NCBI RefSeq assembly: GCF_949987535.1
Contig: NC_080078.1
Coordinates: 49,688,207-49,752,206, forward strand
Direction: 5' to 3'
Origin: Balaenoptera acutorostrata
Taxonomy: Eukaryota; Chordata; Mammalia; Artiodactyla; Balaenopteridae
DNA length: 64,000 bases
The position numbers were made by a program, and so were the translations under genes. The notes under the pieces are model-generated. The model searched no databases. It saw only the letters and a list, made by a program, of their open reading frames with translations, and was not told where the DNA came from. Shown piece by piece: positions 23,245-36,017 of this stretch; position 1 is the first letter of the stretch, and every line of letters begins with the position of its first letter.

Positions 23245-23510
23245 TATTCCCTCCTCTAAGCCTCAGTTTCCTCATATGTAACATGGAGATAATAACAAAA
23301 ACGATTTAACATGTGTGTGTGCTTATTAGTGTGTGATATACTGGAGATAGTTGTATTTATGGTAGTTCTTTTCATTCATGACAGAAAATCCTTAAAGTCC
23401 TTTATTGACATCTCTAGGCAACCTAGTCTATCACAATGCCTGGTTCATTAGAGGAGCTTGATACATTAAAAGAGCTTTTTAAAATGCATGCATGAATGAA
23501 TGAATGAATG
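23245..23510 (+). repeat. MIR core and L2 3' end
   Basis: 23250-23300 reads 'aagcctcagtttcctcatat' then 'catggagataataac' (MIR). 23420-23510 reads 'atcacaatgcctggttcatt' and ends in (GAAT)n, typical of an L2 3' end. Confidence 0.65.
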
Positions 23511-23749
23511 AACTAAACTGATGACATTAAGAAAATGGGGGGAAAGGAAAAAGTAAGAGGTGTTTGAAAGAATGCCGCCTATTTTTTGACCTCTTAAACA
23601 CAGGAAAAATCTTTAGAGAAAGAAATTATCTCCTTCAGAAACAGAAGGACCATTTAACTAACACTATAAATGGTGTTCAGCTTAGCATTTAGGTTCAGTT
23701 TAGTGATACCTATACAAATGATTATACCTCACACTTCCTTAGGTGAGAA

Positions 23750-23930
23750 AAAAAATCCATCAATAATAATATTAATAATGATAACAACCAATATTTATTG
23801 AGAGCTTACTCCTTAATCTTAATTTAATTCTCAGAAGGTGGCAAATTAGGTGCAATTATTATCCTATAATATATTACAGATGAGAAAACTGAGAGACAAA
23901 GGTGACAGTGACAAATTGACAGTGCCTGAA
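23750..23930 (-). repeat. MIR SINE fragment
   Basis: 'aatatttattgagagcttac', 'aattattatcctataata' and 'cagatgagaaaactgagag' are the antisense MIR order. Confidence 0.7.
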
Positions 23931-25164
23931 TTGGTAACCTCTGAAAACAAACCCAATTTAAGAATTTTACTTTGGACATTTTCAGTTTTTTTTCCCTTCC
24001 TTTTTATCCCCCCATATGGTGATGGAGTTTTTTTTGACTAACTGCACACACACCCAGACACCTTTGCCACCCAGGCAATCTAAATATGTCACTGTTCATT
24101 AGTTTTTTGTACCAACGATCATGCTGCATTTTTAGAATGCCATATTTGACAATGTGCTAAATAGCCTTCTGCTATGAATAGACCACTTTGTGAATCAGCT
24201 TGCAGACTGGCGGGCTTGTTCTTGTCAAATCAGTTCTCATCTAAACTTGCCTAATCACAAACCTTCTTCTTTTTCTTCCTCTGTAACTCTCAGGCAACTT
24301 TGGATAAATAGTGCTTCAGCTAACGAAAGCTCCTGCCTGCAGCTGGGTATTGCTACCTCCTTTCCTGGCTTGAAGCATGGTTACTCTGCTGTTAAACAAC
24401 AAACAGCAGTTTCAGCACTAGGGACAGTGTATTTTAATGAAGTGGTAATGCGATGTAGAGTTGGACATGCCTTGATTAAAATGGAGCACTCTTCTTAAAG
24501 ATTACAGTCTATTCCCATTTCCTCATGCAATTCTGATTTTTCTTCTGGTTACCAAGCTTCCTTCCCAGCCCTAGAAGACTGCAATGCAGTTTATGTATGC
24601 GGTGCCTTCAAATAACTTTTAATTAGACATTTAAATTAGACTGGTGCTGGTTCACTGAATCCAGCATTTTTATATTTCTCCAATCCAATTATTAGGTGTT
24701 TTAATTCCCGAATTCAGAGCTTGCCATTTATTTTAATATTACTTACTATGACGTTAATACTATAATTCCTAGATTTTCTCACACAGAAAATGAGATATAA
24801 ATGTCCAAAATTAAGAACAACAATTCTAAGCTGTCAAATTCATAATAAAAAATAAATAAATTGGCTTAAGTCACCAAAATCCATAATCAAAAACTAGCTA
24901 TCTTCTAGACAGGTGTTGATGAAAGAGAATGAACAAAAATTCTCCAGTGTGAGAGAGAAGGGATTTTGTTCTTTTTGTCAAGGTGGGAGTGAGTATGGAC
25001 CTTCTTGATGAGATGGTACAGACCCATCTGTACAGACACATTCCAGTCTCCACGGACCAGAATTATGTCTCAGTCTCAGCCATGGGAGTCAGTCCTCGAT
25101 GGGGGAAGACTGGGCCATGAGGTCAGGAGCCAAGCAGATGGATGGAGGGTCAAGGGTCCTTCCA
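23931..25164. other. No gene seen; candidate conserved non-coding stretch
   Basis: A 102-codon plus frame (24190-24498) has no motifs. 24540-24880 is repeat-free, AT-rich sequence with homeodomain-type cores. I can offer no function. Confidence 0.3.
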
Positions 25165-25400
25165 AACATTTATCAAATGCTTGTAGTGTTTCAGGCATTG
25201 TTCTGGGTGCTTTTGCCCACCCAATACTGACAACACTGCTTAAAGTTAAGTGATATTACAACATCCATGTAGAAAAGGAAACTGAGGCACTCAGAAGTTA
25301 AGTATCTTGTTCAAGGTCACACAGATAGTACAGGTTGAGAGTAAGATTTGAACCCAAGCTGTCTGGTTCCTGAATTTGCACTTTCAACACTCACACTTGT
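25165..25400 (-). repeat. MIRb SINE
   Basis: Well-preserved order: 'caggcattgttctgggtgct', 'aaaaggaaactgaggcac', 'caaggtcacacagatagtac' and 'gatttgaacccaagctgtct'. Confidence 0.85.
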
Positions 25401-26334
25401 ATACCTCTCCAACAAGGCAAATAGTGCAGAACAAGCAAAGTCCAGGCTGAGCTGCCAAGCAAAGTGGTCACAAATGGTAATGGTTCTTGCCTAATGTAGA
25501 AGTTGTGAGGACTAAATATGGTAATTCGTGTTAAAATTAGTACCTGGCACAGAATATTATTTATGGCAAACATTAATTGAGAGCATACTACGTGCCTTCA
25601 AGAAGGAAAAAGCAATATAGTAACAACAACAATGATGTTGAGACAGAAGTACAAAGAAGACGAAACTTGAAGGAACTTCTTAAACATGATGTAGGCATTC
25701 CCTTCATTTATGGAGTGCCTTCGACCTTGACTGGCAGTGGATGGAGTCAGGAGTTGGGGGGATAAGGGGCCAGACATGAGATTTGAGGAGGTAAATGACT
25801 TGTCTTTCCTTCATGCTGGGCTTCATGAAAACTAGGTGTTAAGTCTAAACAAACTTTGACCCAAACCACTGGTTTTGCCCTAGACCATAGACGGCCACCT
25901 TCTTCTCAGGCTGGGGAGCCCTATGAGACCAGTGACTGGCAAAAATCCCATAAGACCCACTTTTTCATTCACCAGCAATTCAAGGAAAACAACTACAAGC
26001 CAAGCATCTGCAAGAATCCTCACAAAGATACATGCTTTGCCCTAAAGGCATTCATTATCTAAAAGTGAAAATAAAACACATTTATAATTAGCCAAGAAAG
26101 TGGAACTGAGATCTGAAGGACACATCTGAAGGATCTGTAGGGACAATTAGTGTGTATCCTCCAGCAACAGTGACCGAGATCTTTTTCATGAATTTTTATC
26201 TGAGGATTTAGATCAGACACAAAATGGAGGCTTTGGGGAGTTAACAGTGAGGTGACTAAGGTGTATGTGTAGAGGATGCTTGCTTAGCATCTGTGTGAGA
26301 TTGCACTATTGTTACCAATATTATTCACTTTCCT
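25401..26334. other. No gene seen; MIR trace
   Basis: A short MIR-like trace lies at 25505-25575 ('gtgaggactaaatatggtaa', 'tacctggcacagaatatt'). Otherwise unique. Confidence 0.35.
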
Positions 26335-26700
26335 CCTGCTCTCTCTTGGGGTGGAGTAGACTTGGCTGCCCTACTGAATTTGGGTTTGAGCATGTGATGG
26401 GCTTTGACCAAAGGAATGTGAGCAGAGATGAAGCAAACAGCAATTTACCCTCCTGTGCTGTTGTGATTTTCCTTGAGAAAATAACATGCTTGGAGTAGCC
26501 GTTGGTCCAAGGAGGACGTGGAAAGGTGTGGAGCAGATCTGGATATGCTCTGTGGTTTAGAGGCAGCCCCAGTCAATCTGTCACCTGAAGCAAAGCCATC
26601 CTAGTCTACTCACAGACCCATGAGCAAGAAACATAAATGATGGTTGCTGTAAGCCACTGGAGTTTGGAATGTTTGTTACTTGACATAAGTGAATTAAAAA
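26335..26700 (+). repeat. Old interspersed repeat related to 15740-16170
   Basis: Shares 'catgtgatgggctttgaccaa', 'ttggtccaaggaggacgtgg' and 'gtaagccactggagttt' with the copy near 15.9 kb. Family not assigned. Confidence 0.5.
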
Positions 26701-28114
26701 ACTGACCCATACAGCATCCATTTCTTTCCCTAAGAGCCCATTTATAGCCTTGGTGGGAGAGGAAGTTCAAGTACCCAGTGTCTATTTTTTAAACTGAGTA
26801 GGGCCATATTCCATCTCTCTTGTCTCCTTTGTAAGTTTATTTAGGAGGGAGGGAGATTACCTATGACTCAAACTTAAGCAACCAGGTGGTCTCTTCTGGG
26901 ACTAAATCTTGAGGCAGTGACCCGAGAACACAGTGACTGAAGATTGTACATGATAAGGTGGTATCTTGGCTAGGGTTTTCCAGACAGGAAACTATCGGTG
27001 TGCCTCTTGCTTCCTGCTTCTTGCACTGGGCTCCTACATCTTTCAAAACCCAACCACCCACTCATTCTTTGAGCCGCCAATATTTTTCAAATATATTCCC
27101 CATTACTTAAGTAAGTCAGAGTCAGTGTCTGATACCTGTAATGAATAACTCTAACTCACTAATACTTGTACTGCTAGTACTGCCTTAGAACATGATTTAG
27201 TCATGGAAACAGTTAGATAAGGGTCCTTTTCAATGGTGTTATTATGCCATCTTGGAAACTGCACGTCTGTGTTTCTTAAAATTTCTCCTTTACGCCCCAC
27301 ATTGGACAGGTATTTGTGATGAGTAACCACTCTGGCTTTTAGTTCTACTAAAGTGCATCAATAAGATTTTTGAAGCCATAGGAACCTTTGAATTTCCTAT
27401 GGTGTGAGATAAGGCTCTTTCTCATTACTCTAAGAATAGCCCAGCTCCCAGAGCCATCCAGAAACCCACAAAGGGAGATCTGGCTTGCAGGCCTTGCAAT
27501 AAACTCTTATTAATGCTATCAAAAGTAATCTGCTTTTGTCTTGACCTCACTTTAGATTCTCGGCAGGTATAATGGAGGAATTTGTAGGGTTTCCTTTTCC
27601 ATGTTAAAAGATTAGATAAATGCACCTTTTCTCTCATCAGATTATAAAAGTCCAGGGTAAATGGAAAGTTCATTGCTTTCCTTGATAACAGACATAATCT
27701 TCCCAACTGATGCCCCTCTGTCAGCAGACAAACGAGAAAGTCCTAGAGATTGTTTTCCGTGAAAGCAGGCTGAGAATAAGCTTAATTTCCCAGACTGTGT
27801 ACTTTAACCTCTCTCAGGATGATGCATTGAGAAAATGTTTTGTATCAACTTTCAGTAAAGAAAAGATGTATGCTTTCTGCTGCTTCCAGTTACATTTGGC
27901 TGGTTTGGGCATAGGCAGCTTGGTTATAATTGGCTCCAATGTGCAAGCTTTCCAATTAGATTAATCTCTCTATTATTTATTTATTTTGGTGGGTGGATGG
28001 GTGGAAGCCTTGAGAGGAGGAGAGAGAGGTACTCGCATCAATGCTGATTTAGCACTGACAGTTAATTCAGCTCAGGCTCAAAGCATAGGTCAAAGTACAT
28101 CAAAACAGCACCCA
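26701..28114. other. No gene seen
   Basis: Contains an 84-codon plus frame (27710-27964) and a 93-codon minus frame (27425-27706) without motifs. No repeat I can name. 27700-27980 is a repeat-free candidate for conservation testing. Confidence 0.3.
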
Positions 28115-28350
28115 TTACATTTGTGTAGCATTTTTACACACATTTCAACATGAGTGCATTTCTGTCATCTGTCTTCACCCTCATGAAGTTCTTTGCAGAA
28201 TAGGAAGTCTTCGTGTCCCTTTAACAGATGGGAAAACCAAGGCATACAAACATCAGGGAGTTTGACTCAGGTCACAGAGTCAAGCAGTACTAGCTATGGG
28301 TGGAATTTTAGATTGTCAAGCTCTCTGCTCATTTTCCTTCCATTAACCAA
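28115..28350 (-). repeat. MIR SINE
   Basis: 'ctttaacagatgggaaaacc', 'actcaggtcacagagtcaag' and 'tgggtggaattttag' are in antisense MIR order. Confidence 0.7.
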
Positions 28351-28389
28351 CATGGCAGATAGAAGTCTAGAAAACAGGGTTGAGATTTG

Positions 28390-28600
28390 AAACCAGAAGA
28401 CCAGAGTTGTGGTTCCAGCTGTGCTCTAACCTGGTTGAGCGTGTGTGTATGTGTGTGTGTGAAGATTAAACTTTAGTTTTCTCATGTGTGAAATAGCAAT
28501 AATAACAATGCCTGGGTTAAAATGAGGTGATTTTTGTGAAAAACACTTTGTAAAGTACAAAGGAGGATAAAAGTAAAGTTAGCATTATCATGTGTTTATG
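28390..28600 (+). repeat. MIR SINE with (GT)n
   Basis: 'gttttctcatgtgtgaaatag' then 'caataataacaatgcctggg', and 'aaaaacactttgtaaagtac', with a (GT)n tract at 28441-28462 inside it. Confidence 0.7.
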
Positions 28601-28654
28601 ATGATAATAATTGATATTTATTGAGCACTTACTAAGTACCAAACACGACACACA

Positions 28655-29790
28655 TTATTTTAATTTTTATATTGTGGAATAAAATATATATAGAAAAGTC
28701 CCTAAAACACTGTTACACAGCGTGAGAATTCATTGTGAAGGTTACCACCAGGTCAAGAAGGAGAACATTGCCAGAAATCCAGAAACTGCATTGCATACCT
28801 CTTCCTCACGCTAGAGGTCGCCACTGTTCTAGTGTTTAGGCTGTCACTTCCATGCTTTTCTTTACATTTTAATAATCCGTAAATAAAATAGTCCAGTTTT
28901 GCCTGTTTTTGGATTTTATGTCAATGGAATCAAATAACATGTATTCTTTCACATTTGGTTTCTTTAGCCAGCCTCATATTTTAAAGATTCATCCATCTTC
29001 TTCCATATAACTTTAGCCATTCATTTTCATTACTGTATAGTACTCTCTGTATGAATACATAATATTGAATAATTTATCTTGTACTATTCACAGGCATTTA
29101 AGTTGTTTCTAACATTTTGTTTTAGAGAATAATGCACCTATTAACAAGTACACAGGTTCTGGTGCACATATGTATGCATTTCTGTAGGTTGTTTTTTTGA
29201 ATACAATTACTGAGTCACAGATTTTATGTATCTTTGATCTTTAACCATAGTAGATACTCCCAAGCTGTTTTGTTTGTTTGTTTGTTTGTTTGTTTTTTAC
29301 TGGATGTTCTGATTTACACTTCCACTAGCTAGGTATGAGATTTTTATATTGTTCTATACCTTCATCAACATTCAATACTGTGATATGTTTAAATACTAAC
29401 TAGTCTGGTGTGCATGCCGTATCTCTTTGAAATGTTAATAGGCACTTTTCTGATTACTAAAGAAGTTGTATCTGTTTATGAATTTATCCTCTTTTTGTCA
29501 GTGTTTGTTCAAAGCTATTGCCTATTTTTCATTGGGTAACTGTCAAAAGACATTGATTTATAAGTTTTCTTCTTAATATAATCTGGATACAAGAACTTCA
29601 TTTGTTATACATGTATCAGATATCTTTTCCCACACTGTGCCTTGCCTTTTCATTCTCTTAATCGTGTCTTTGGATGAACCTAAATTCTTAATTTTAACGT
29701 CTAATTTATTAATAATTTCTTCTATGCTTAGGGGTTTTTGCATCTTATTGTGTGAAATCTTTTCTCTGAGGTTGTGAAAGCATTTTTTAT
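28655..29790 (-). repeat. Old L1 (L1M) 3' region
   Basis: Complement of an L1 3' region: 'tcaatggaatcaaataacat', 'aaagattcatccatcttctt', 'cattactgtatagtactctc' and 'tatcttttcccacactgtgc'. A (GTTT)n tract lies at 29267-29297. No open frame survives. Confidence 0.75.
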
Positions 29791-30769
29791 ATTAGTTTCT
29801 ATATGCTGGAAGTTAGAATGAGGCCAAAACAGAGCTTATCATCTGGCAGCTGGAGCTAAGCTGCTAGTGAGAAAGGGAAAGAAAGAGACGTAGGTTTCAG
29901 GCTTGTGGTACCTGCTTTACCTTAGATGCTTATGAGGGTCTGTTAATGGAAGTAAAATTGCAGAGAAAGGAGGGCAGATGCAACAGCCTGGTCTTGGGAG
30001 AAGGCGTACGATTGGGTCACAGGAGATAACAAGTGTTTTCTCTTAGCTCCATTTCACACACACACACACACACACACACAAAACCAAGAAATTTTGGTTT
30101 TTTGGCTTTTTTGGTTTTTATTAGTCAATTCTGATCTAGGTACTATTTTCCATAAAAGAAAAGAGGAGAAGGAGAAACAGAGCCTGTTGATATAAAATTT
30201 CTCTTCCTTTAACATGGAAAACTCACAATTCAGGAAAATTTAAAACATGCAAGAGCGTGGAAGAAATGATGAAATTAAGGTTAGAATGTTTGCTGTCCTT
30301 TTAATTTTAAAGCAGAACTTACCAATTTTGTGGAAATTGTGTAAGTTTCTAGTCTCCTTTTTCCCTGTTCTTCACTCCTCCAAACTATAGACCTTATTGG
30401 TATTTTATAGATTCTTAGAATTGGCAGATCTCAGATCCAAATTTTTTATTTTTCAGATGAGGATACAAAGATTTGCCTATGGTCACAGAGCTATCCAGTG
30501 AAATAACCAAACCAGGTTTCTGATTGTCCATACATTGTTTCTCAGAGTGCTATAGGGTGCCTTTTTTGAACAAAATTATATTGCTTAGAGAAATTTCTGA
30601 CAATTAGAGACACCATTAGAGATGACTGGAGACATCTATAGTTATTGTAAAGTCAAGATGAGTGCTAGAAAAGCTCATAAAAGTGTGACCAACTCTCTAA
30701 CTTTAGTCTCATGTAAAACCTTAAATCTTTGAATCAGTAAGAAAAAGACAGTAACAACATTTTTAAAAT
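29791..30769. other. No gene seen; (CA)n and MIR trace
   Basis: A (CA)n microsatellite at 30055-30081 and a MIR-like trace at 30440-30525 ('ttcagatgaggatacaaag', 'ggtcacagagct'). The rest is unique. Confidence 0.4.
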
Positions 30770-31550
30770 ATATAAGAGATTTGAATAGACATTTCACAAA
30801 AGATAATACCCAAGTGGCCAATAAATATGTGAAAAGGTGCTCGACTTCATTTTTCATTTGGAAAAAGCAAATTAAAACCATAGTGAGGTACAACTACACA
30901 TCCACCAGAATGCCAAAAAACAAGCAAAAGGAAAACAAAAAACATCACAGATGATACCAAGTGTTAGTGAGTATGTACAGTAACTGGAACCCTTATACCA
31001 TTATGATGGGAAGATAAAATGACCCAACCACTTTGCTGGTAGTCTGCTGCAGTTGAATGTATGGATACCTAGGACCCAGCAATTCCACTGCTAGATGTGT
31101 ACCCAAAGGAACACATATGTGCACCAAAAGACGTGAACCATAATCTTCATAGCGTAACTTCTCATAAGAGCCTTACTTTGGAGACTTCCCCAAATGCCCA
31201 TTGACAATAGAATAGATAAAGAATTGTGTCATATTTATACAGAAGAACACTACCCAGCAATGAGAAAGCATGAACTACTATGACATAAAGCAGATATGAA
31301 AAAATCTCATAAATAATATTTAAGGAATGAAGGCAGACAGAACAGAGTACAGCAATGTGTGTGGTTTCATCCACACAAAATTCAAGAACTAATTTATGCT
31401 GCTAGAAGTCAGGATAGTGGTAACCCTTGTGAGGGTGATGATGGGCAGGTAAGTGGAGTTCTGGCAATGTTGTCTTACTTGATCTGGGTACTGGTTACCC
31501 AGGTGTGTTCAGTTTGTGAAATTCATCCAGCCATGCAATCCTGATGCGTC
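30770..31550 (+). repeat. Old L1 3' end, sense
   Basis: Degraded ORF2 end and 3' UTR: 'gaatagacatttcacaaaag', 'tatgtgaaaaggtgctcgac', 'gacccagcaattccactgct' and 'tacccagcaatgagaaagca'. It ends in the weak-tail region before a T-run at 31552-31571. Confidence 0.8.
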
Positions 31551-32269
31551 CTTTTTTTTTTTTTTTTTTTTCTTCTTAGGTGTTATGCTTCAGTAAGATG
31601 TTAAAAAAATCTTAACTTTCAACCAAGTTTCAGGGCCAGAGGTCTTCAGGAAAATAACACTACCATCCCCATGACAACCTGAATACATTTTCCATTTGAC
31701 ACAATGCTCCTTCCACTTAGCCTGGCATCTGCTGCACATCTGTATCCCCCGTGGCATGCAGTAAGTTAAACAACTCAGATGCTGAAGGAAAATCATAGCA
31801 GTGGGAGATTGAATTTAAGACGAACTGATTGGGGAGGAAAAGGTAAGTTTGCAATTGACATCAGGAAAGAAAAGGAGAGTCCGTAAGGGAGCAAGGAAAG
31901 AGAAAATTATCTTTTGGGGCAGGAAGCAAGGCAGATTTTGCAGTGGAGTCTGGCAGATCGTGAATGGGTAGATACAGCACAAAAATGAGCAATGGCTAAG
32001 ACCAATGTGTGGACAAGGTCCGGGGAACAGGGGCGTTCTCTGTCCTTGATAAAACATATTGCTGTTACCAGCTGACTCTGCCGAGGAAGGTTTGTACGGC
32101 TGTCTCATACAATACTTCTGAAAAATATGTAAGCCAGAAAGATAGATTGAGAGAGAGAGAACCCTGATCTCAAAATATTTTTTTTCTGTACTAGAGTGAT
32201 AGTGGGGACTTGCTTTGATAGCAAGAAAAGAAAAATGACTTTGACTGATCATGCACGGTGTGCAAGAAA
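31551..32269. other. No gene seen
   Basis: A 156-codon minus frame (31815-32285) is the longest non-repeat frame of this half. It has Cys/Ser-rich, low-conservation-looking composition, no start context support and no recognised domain. I regard it as probably chance. Confidence 0.3.
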
Positions 32270-32450
32270 CCTCTGCAGGTATCATAACACTTAATCCTCA
32301 AGGCAGCCTGTGAAGTGGTGAGAGTTATTCTCACGTACACATGGGGCTTGATGCTCAGAGAGTTTGACACACAAGCCCATTGTCCTATTGGTAGTTCAGG
32401 ACAGAGCCTAGTTTGGAGCACACAGCAGTCTGACTCAAACTCCTTGCTCT
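32270..32450 (-). repeat. MIR-type SINE (diverged)
   Basis: 'aacacttaatcctcaaggca', 'agagttattctcac' and 'agcagtctgactcaaactcc' follow antisense MIR/MIR3. Confidence 0.55.
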
Positions 32451-33244
32451 TAACCTGAAAACATGCACCCTCTTCTGGAAATAACTCCCATTGTCCTACT
32501 CTGCATTGCTTTCCAAGAAGGATGGAAATTCTCTAAGGAGACAACTGGCCTGTAGTGTCTGGTTAGCATGTCTGTCTGCGGAATCCACAGGCAGGGCTGT
32601 GACTGTATTGATATTAAAAGGGGAGGGGGCACACTGAATCCCAAACATCGTGGCAGGGGCCTCGGATGTGTCCCCAAGCACACTGAGGGCATGCTGGTCT
32701 TCACTGTGGGCCAGTAGTCTTGGTTCCTTAGGGCAAACCACTCTCCTGGTAGGTGGGACCCGAGGCTGAGCCTAGCCACAGGCTGAGTGGGTGGACATGT
32801 GTTTATATGATGTGATTAGACTACACCACAAATCCCCAGAGGAACCCCAATTCTCCTATGCCTCCTCAATGACCGAAATTCCCACCCCAGCTGCCTCTCT
32901 GCAGTAAGGCCTCATCCTCTGAGGGTAAGTCCAGCCATTAATCACACAAGCCCCCTATTGTTACATTGGGAGAACCCATTGTCCCTTTGGTGGCAGGTCA
33001 TAGGCTCTGGAGGCTGGGACCCCAAGGAAGGGCATTTTGATGGAGGAGAAGGACATAGACAGGACTGCTGATTTGAGGTTGGTCTCACTGCATCAGGCAG
33101 TGGCGCCTCGGGTCAGGGATGGGTACGGGAAATGGAGGGCTGGTCACTGGATTTGGGAGTAGGAGTGGAGGTGGGGAGGAGAACACGCGCGTGCGACACA
33201 CACACACACACACACACACATACACACACTTCTTTCCTCCCAGG
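32451..33244. other. No gene seen; (CA)n microsatellite
   Basis: Two overlapping minus-strand frames at 32450-32779 are motif-free. A (CA)n tract occupies 33196-33228, preceded by a small CG-repeat 'cacgcgcgtgcg'. Confidence 0.4.
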
Positions 33245-33440
33245 CACTCTGTGAATGAAGCGTTATACTGGAGTCACATATTCTGTGTTTGAACCTCACT
33301 TCTCAGTGTACGATCTAGGCCAAGTTACTGAACTTCTGAGTCACACTGACCTCATCTGAAAATTGTCATGGTGAAGATTGAATGAAAGATAAATCCATCT
33401 ACCACGTCCATGCTGTAAACACAGTGTCTGGTTCAAGGCC
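33245..33440 (+). repeat. MIR SINE (diverged)
   Basis: 'tgtgtttgaacctcacttct', 'aagttactgaacttctgag' and 'gaagattgaatgaaagataa' follow the MIR order. Confidence 0.6.
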
Positions 33441-34463
33441 CTTGTGCATGTATCTGCAGAGGTGGGAACAGAGTACAGGACAAGCACAGGAAGGCTGATG
33501 GGCCAGAGAGCAACAGAGAGGAACACAGAGGAAGTCATATGGATGCAGAATTCAATTATCTTAAAATTATGTGCAATAACGTTGCCATCACTCTGTGCAA
33601 GCATATTTAAAAGATTTTAATAATACATTTGCCAAGGCAGATGCATCTTCTCCTTGCATAGCCCGTGACTTGCAATCAAGTAGAACAATTAGATTTCTGC
33701 CCAGTCCTCTAAACCACAGTCAGAGTTTCTTGGAGATAGGGAATCTGTGAGGAGGTGAAGTAGAAATTTTTATTTTCTTATTACGCTTCAGTTTTCAGTT
33801 TATATTCCAAGGTGATTTTAAAAATAATTCTTAGATTCTTAGAAGAGTATAGGATCTGTATAGATAAGAAGAGACCTTCTTATTTTTCAGATTTTGCCTT
33901 AATTATACACATACACTGCAGTGCCCCAAAAGCTTGTAAATGGTCCCTTTGACAAGGAACCCTATGAGATTTTTGCTGAAGGAAGAAAAATCCAATTTTT
34001 TACTTAGGAAATAACGAATTCTTAGCCATCCATTGAGACTTGAGTGTATATCCCCCAATTACGATAATTCGTAGAGGGATACGGTCAGTGCCAAGCTATC
34101 TTCCATTTTTATCAAAAAGCCAATGTCTAAAAACAAACCTTCAAAACCTCAAAAAATAGCTAAAGCAATTAGAAAAAAGAATATCAGCCACAATTCCCAT
34201 TGTGGAATTCCCATGTCAGTTGATGTTCAAAACTCATTTCAAAATGTTAAAGGATTAACAGATTTAAAACTAAAACAAAACAAACAAAAAACTTATAAAA
34301 ATATCACATGGCTAATGTGTGCAATGGAAGTATTGACTGACCTGGAAATATTAAATTTGTGATTGGAGAAATTGGGGGAAATTAAATGGAACCTCACTTA
34401 TTAGGGAATCATTTTCAGTTGCTACTAGGTATTTCCTCACATACACACACAGACAAAGATTCA
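33441..34463. other. No gene seen
   Basis: AT-rich. A lysine-rich 79-codon plus frame at 34123-34362 reflects base composition and is not a recognised gene. Confidence 0.35.
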
Positions 34464-35502
34464 CAGTATATTCTCATTATTTGCAGTAGTTATATTTTGT
34501 AAGGTGCCATGGACACTGAATTAGCAGATATTGAACTCTTTGCTCCTAGAGAAAAGATGGGGGGACCTTCCTGCATGCCTCTGGCAACAACATTACAGTC
34601 AACCAGATGGCCATTCGTGTTATACAGGTTCGTTTGCGGGTATTCTTGTAAAACAAGCCAGTCTCATCATCACTGAAAACCTACTCTCCCACTTACCCCT
34701 TTTCCTGTATAACACCTAGCAAAAAAAAAAAAAAAATTTTTTTTCTTTCACAGCCTCTGCAAATGTAACACTTTTTATGTGGCGTTGCTTTTTGAAATGA
34801 ACAAGCCCCCAGCACTAGCTGAGAAGGGTTTGACATTTTCCTGACCGTGGGTGACAGTACCATTAATTCCTTTGGCTCTCAGCCTCACAACAATGCCGTC
34901 CACTCCGCATGTTTTATCGGTCATCAGCACGTGAATCCACAAATCTATATAGTTACTTTTCCATCTTTTTCCATAGCACCATAAATGTTAGCTTTAAAAT
35001 CTTCTGGAATGGCCTCATGTACAGACTGGTGAATTTCCTCTCCTTTTTTCTGGATGGACCAGGCTGTTGATTGATTGACACTGAACTCACAGCCAACAGC
35101 ACCGTGATTCATACCTGAATGAAGCTTATCTAAAACGTGTATTTTCCCTGCAGGGCTTATCACAGCCATCTTGCACTTAGGAACACTTGACAGCGCTCCA
35201 GCGCTATGTTGGGGGGCATTTTAACAGCAAAATGATCAACAAAAAGCACAAAAATGTGAAAAAAAAACGACACTAAATAGACTGTAGACGAGACACTTGT
35301 TTACAGGATGAGAACTGAGACAGGAAAGCAGAGTTATCTTGCTCAGCCTCAGTTGGAAACGTGCACGTCAGGCAGCTTAAATTTTACACCACTCTGTGCA
35401 TGTCTGTGAATTTTCCATAAGTATTGATTTTAGAATTACAAATACATTTTAGTGAATAGGTGAATTTGCAAATATGGTATTCATGAGTAATGAGGACCTG
35501 CT
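34464..35502 (-). mobile_element. Tigger (pogo-type) DNA transposon remnant
   Basis: Imperfect inverted ends (both include 'tctcatta'/'cctcatta' and 'tatttgca'-type blocks) enclose about 1 kb with a decayed minus-strand transposase start. An A15 run at 34722-34737 sits inside. No intact frame survives, so the element is dead. Confidence 0.7.
34945..35169 (-). pseudogene. Tigger transposase N-terminal fragment
   Basis: 74 codons resembling the CENP-B/Tigger N-terminal helix-turn-helix. Readable are 'VLDKLHSGMNHGAVGCEFSV' and 'NQSTAWSIQKK', where pogo-family transposases have the DNA-binding HTH with its conserved 'STI..I.K' segment. The family protein is several hundred residues long. Here the frame closes after the first domain, and the next region (34750-34900) matches in shifted frames only. 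It served cut-and-paste transposition in the past and is now a pseudogene. Confidence 0.7.
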
Positions 35503-35639
35503 CTTTTTTTGGTTGTTCTGCTGCTTGCTTTTATTTAACTCAGTGCTATACATTGGAAGTCTTGTGGTGTCAACTAATATAAACCCATCTTATATAAAGT
35601 GTTGCCTAATAATTCAATAACCTAAGTACACTATTACCG

Positions 35640-35890
35640 AGCCCTTCCACTATTGGTAAACACGAAGTTCCCTTCCAATTCTCTGTTATTATGAACAATG
35701 CTGCATTGGCCACCCTAGTACCATCCTCCTGGTGTTTGTGGATGAGTGTTTCTCTAGGCAAGATATTGAGAAGTACACTTACTGGGCACAGAGTGTGTAC
35801 GGTCACAATTTTAGTAGATTCCGGCAAGCTGCTCTCCAGTGTGGCTCTATCCGTTCACGTTCCCACTGGCCATGAGAGGGCTTGTTTCCC
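35640..35890 (-). repeat. Old L1M ORF2-end fragment
   Basis: Complement of L1: 'tattatgaacaatgctgcat', 'gatgagtgtttctctagg' and 'aagctgctctccagtgtgg'. Lies directly before the L1-B target site. Confidence 0.65.
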
Positions 35891-36017
35891 TGGCAGCAGG
35901 AATGTAGCAAGTGCTGGGGGAAGTGACAAGGGAGAGGAAAGGCCCGGAGAACCACCGGAGACTCAAGGCAAGTGTCTGCTCCTTTGTAATTCCCATTGGG
36001 CCTCCTGCATGCATTTT

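Noticed and set aside
31815..32285. 156-codon minus-strand frame as a gene
   Set aside because: No recognisable domain, no exon structure or promoter seen, and long chance frames are expected in 64 kb.
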